Shown: positions 63,457 to 64,000 of the stretch, piece by piece | Numbering within the stretch: position 1 is the first letter of the stretch | How the letters are laid out: each line of letters starts with the position of its first letter | Made by a program: the position numbers and the translations under genes | Notes under the pieces: model-generated | The model's input: the letters and a program-made list of their open reading frames with translations, nothing else | Databases searched by the model: none | What the model was told of the DNA's origin: nothing | Assembly (NCBI GenBank): GCA_049426725.1 | Contig: JBMSYN010000004.1 | Location: 62,001-126,000, forward strand | Source of the DNA: UBA961 sp049426725 | Lineage (GTDB): Bacteria; Bacteroidota; Ignavibacteria; Kapaibacteriales; UBA961 | Length of the DNA stretch: 64,000 nucleotides | Direction of reading: 5' to 3'

Positions 63457-63507
63457 TAATTTAGCAGCCATCGCATTTCATATCAATCAATCAACAGGTA
63501 TAGAATC

Positions 63508-63834
63508 ATGTCTCAACCACTGCATATCACCGATGAAAACTTTGATGCAGAAGTTTTGAATTCCGATAAACCCGTTCTTGTGGACTTTTGGGCTACATGG
63601 TGCGGACCTTGCCGCATGATCGCTCCAATTATAGAAGATTTGGCGAAAGATTATGATGGTAAAGCAGTCATCGGAAAATTGGATGTCGACAATAATCAAC
63701 AATCAGCAGAGAAGTTTGGCATTCGCTCAATTCCTACTATTCTGATTTTTAAAGGTGGTCAATTGGTTGACACAATCATTGGTGCAGTTGGCAAACCATA
63801 TATCACCGAGCGCCTCGATGCGCACATGAATTAA
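63508..63834 (+). CDS. trxA: Thioredoxin
   Basis: 108 residues, single thioredoxin fold without signal peptide, so cytoplasmic. The redox motif is WATWCGPCRM, and the cis-Pro loop is FGIRSIPTILIFKGG. The protein reduces disulfides and supplies electrons to ribonucleotide reductase and others. A pterin dehydratase gene starts 16 bases after its stop. Confidence 0.96.
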   Translation: MSQPLHITDENFDAEVLNSDKPVLVDFWATWCGPCRMIAPIIEDLAKDYDGKAVIGKLDVDNNQQSAEKFGIRSIPTILIFKGGQLVDTIIGAVGKPYITERLDAHMN

Positions 63835-63850
63835 TTGGATTGCAGTAAGC

Positions 63851-64000
63851 ATGAGTAGGCCTGAACTTCTTTCGCAAGATGCTTTGCGACATCATTTGGT
63901 TCTCCTGCCAACTTGGGAATCCGATGGAAATACCATTCGCAAAACATTCATAGTGCAAAACTTTGTGTCTGCGATTGGTTTTGTAAATGCAATCGCCATA
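63851..64000 (+). CDS. Pterin-4a-carbinolamine dehydratase-like, 5' part only
   Basis: Open from ATG 63851 to the window end (50 codons, no stop). The visible part reads LPTWESDGNTIRKTF followed by IVQNFVSAIGFVNAIAI. It matches the PCD/PhhB start, with the W...I.R.F.F..F..A..F..xVA pattern. PCD recycles the 4a-hydroxy pterin cofactor of aromatic hydroxylases or acts in moco/pterin metabolism. The catalytic HHP motif would lie beyond the window. Co-directional with trxA. Confidence 0.7.
   Translation, partial: MSRPELLSQDALRHHLVLLPTWESDGNTIRKTFIVQNFVSAIGFVNAIAI

Noticed and set aside
63350..63507. Possible tRNA or terminator between the aminotransferase and trxA
   Set aside because: No cloverleaf could be drawn, and the weak AGCC/GGCT pairing has no T tract.
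1..64000. CRISPR array, insertion sequence or tandem repeat region
   Set aside because: No spaced direct repeats, transposase genes or terminal inverted repeats were seen on reading both strands; a computed repeat search was not possible.

Overview
The window looks like chromosome from an AT-rich Gram-negative bacterium of the Bacteroidota/Chlorobiota (FCB) group. A Kapabacteria- or Ignavibacteria-like lineage is my inference. The evidence is three secreted proteins with type IX secretion (T9SS)-style C-terminal domains, a TonB receptor with a carboxypeptidase-like plug extension, and many -7 elements of the Bacteroidota form TAnnTTTG, one of them with a TTTG box 19 nt upstream. LPS-heptose and signal-peptidase genes also fit a diderm. 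I found no tRNA, rRNA, CRISPR array, IS element or prophage. About 59 genes fill the window and no gene-free gap exceeds 300 bp.

Layout. 1-9.6 kb: the end of a secreted protease, a small FlgD-fold protein, ribosomal protein S1, a PcrA/UvrD helicase, a TonB receptor and purN. 9.7-14.5 kb: a 1588-residue T9SS cargo protein with its own terminator. 14.6-25.4 kb: HIT protein and kdsD, a RodZ-like protein with a long Lys/Ser/Thr tail, an AtuA-family/glycosyltransferase set, a three-gene operon with an unrecognised protein, cdsA, an orphan ABC-2 permease and a PolB-like exonuclease. 25.5-39.8 kb: PASTA-domain penicillin-binding protein, xerD, guaB, sufU-sufT-reductase operon, M28 peptidase, yraN, miaB, dnaB, a copper-chaperone-like protein, a cytosolic BtuF-like protein and rlmB. 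39.9-47.5 kb: a long same-strand run, queF-queD-gltX-lipoprotein-response regulator-DUF6438 lipoprotein-lepB-cdaA-pcm-rfaE2. 47.5-56.1 kb: kmo, a putative gluzincin, a barrel-like protein, dapA, groES-groL under a perfect CIRCE operator, a coiled-coil protein and gcvT. 56.2-61.3 kb: a four-gene minus-strand unit of ECF sigma factor, anti-sigma/barrel fusion, lipoprotein and T9SS cargo. 61.4-64 kb: terC, an aminotransferase, trxA and the start of a pterin-carbinolamine dehydratase gene.

Most of the content is housekeeping. The best candidate for an undescribed system is the sigma-to-cargo unit at 56.2-61.3 kb, where a single protein appears to join a cytoplasmic anti-sigma-like region, one membrane helix and a C-terminal outer-membrane-like domain. 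Other points worth checking are a response regulator whose start lies beside an 8-G tract and whose sigma-54 contact loop is altered, a promoter inside a terminator loop before the M28 peptidase, the RodZ-like tail, and the operon at 20.1-22.9 kb. All functional calls come from reading motifs in the translated sequence; no database search was run.
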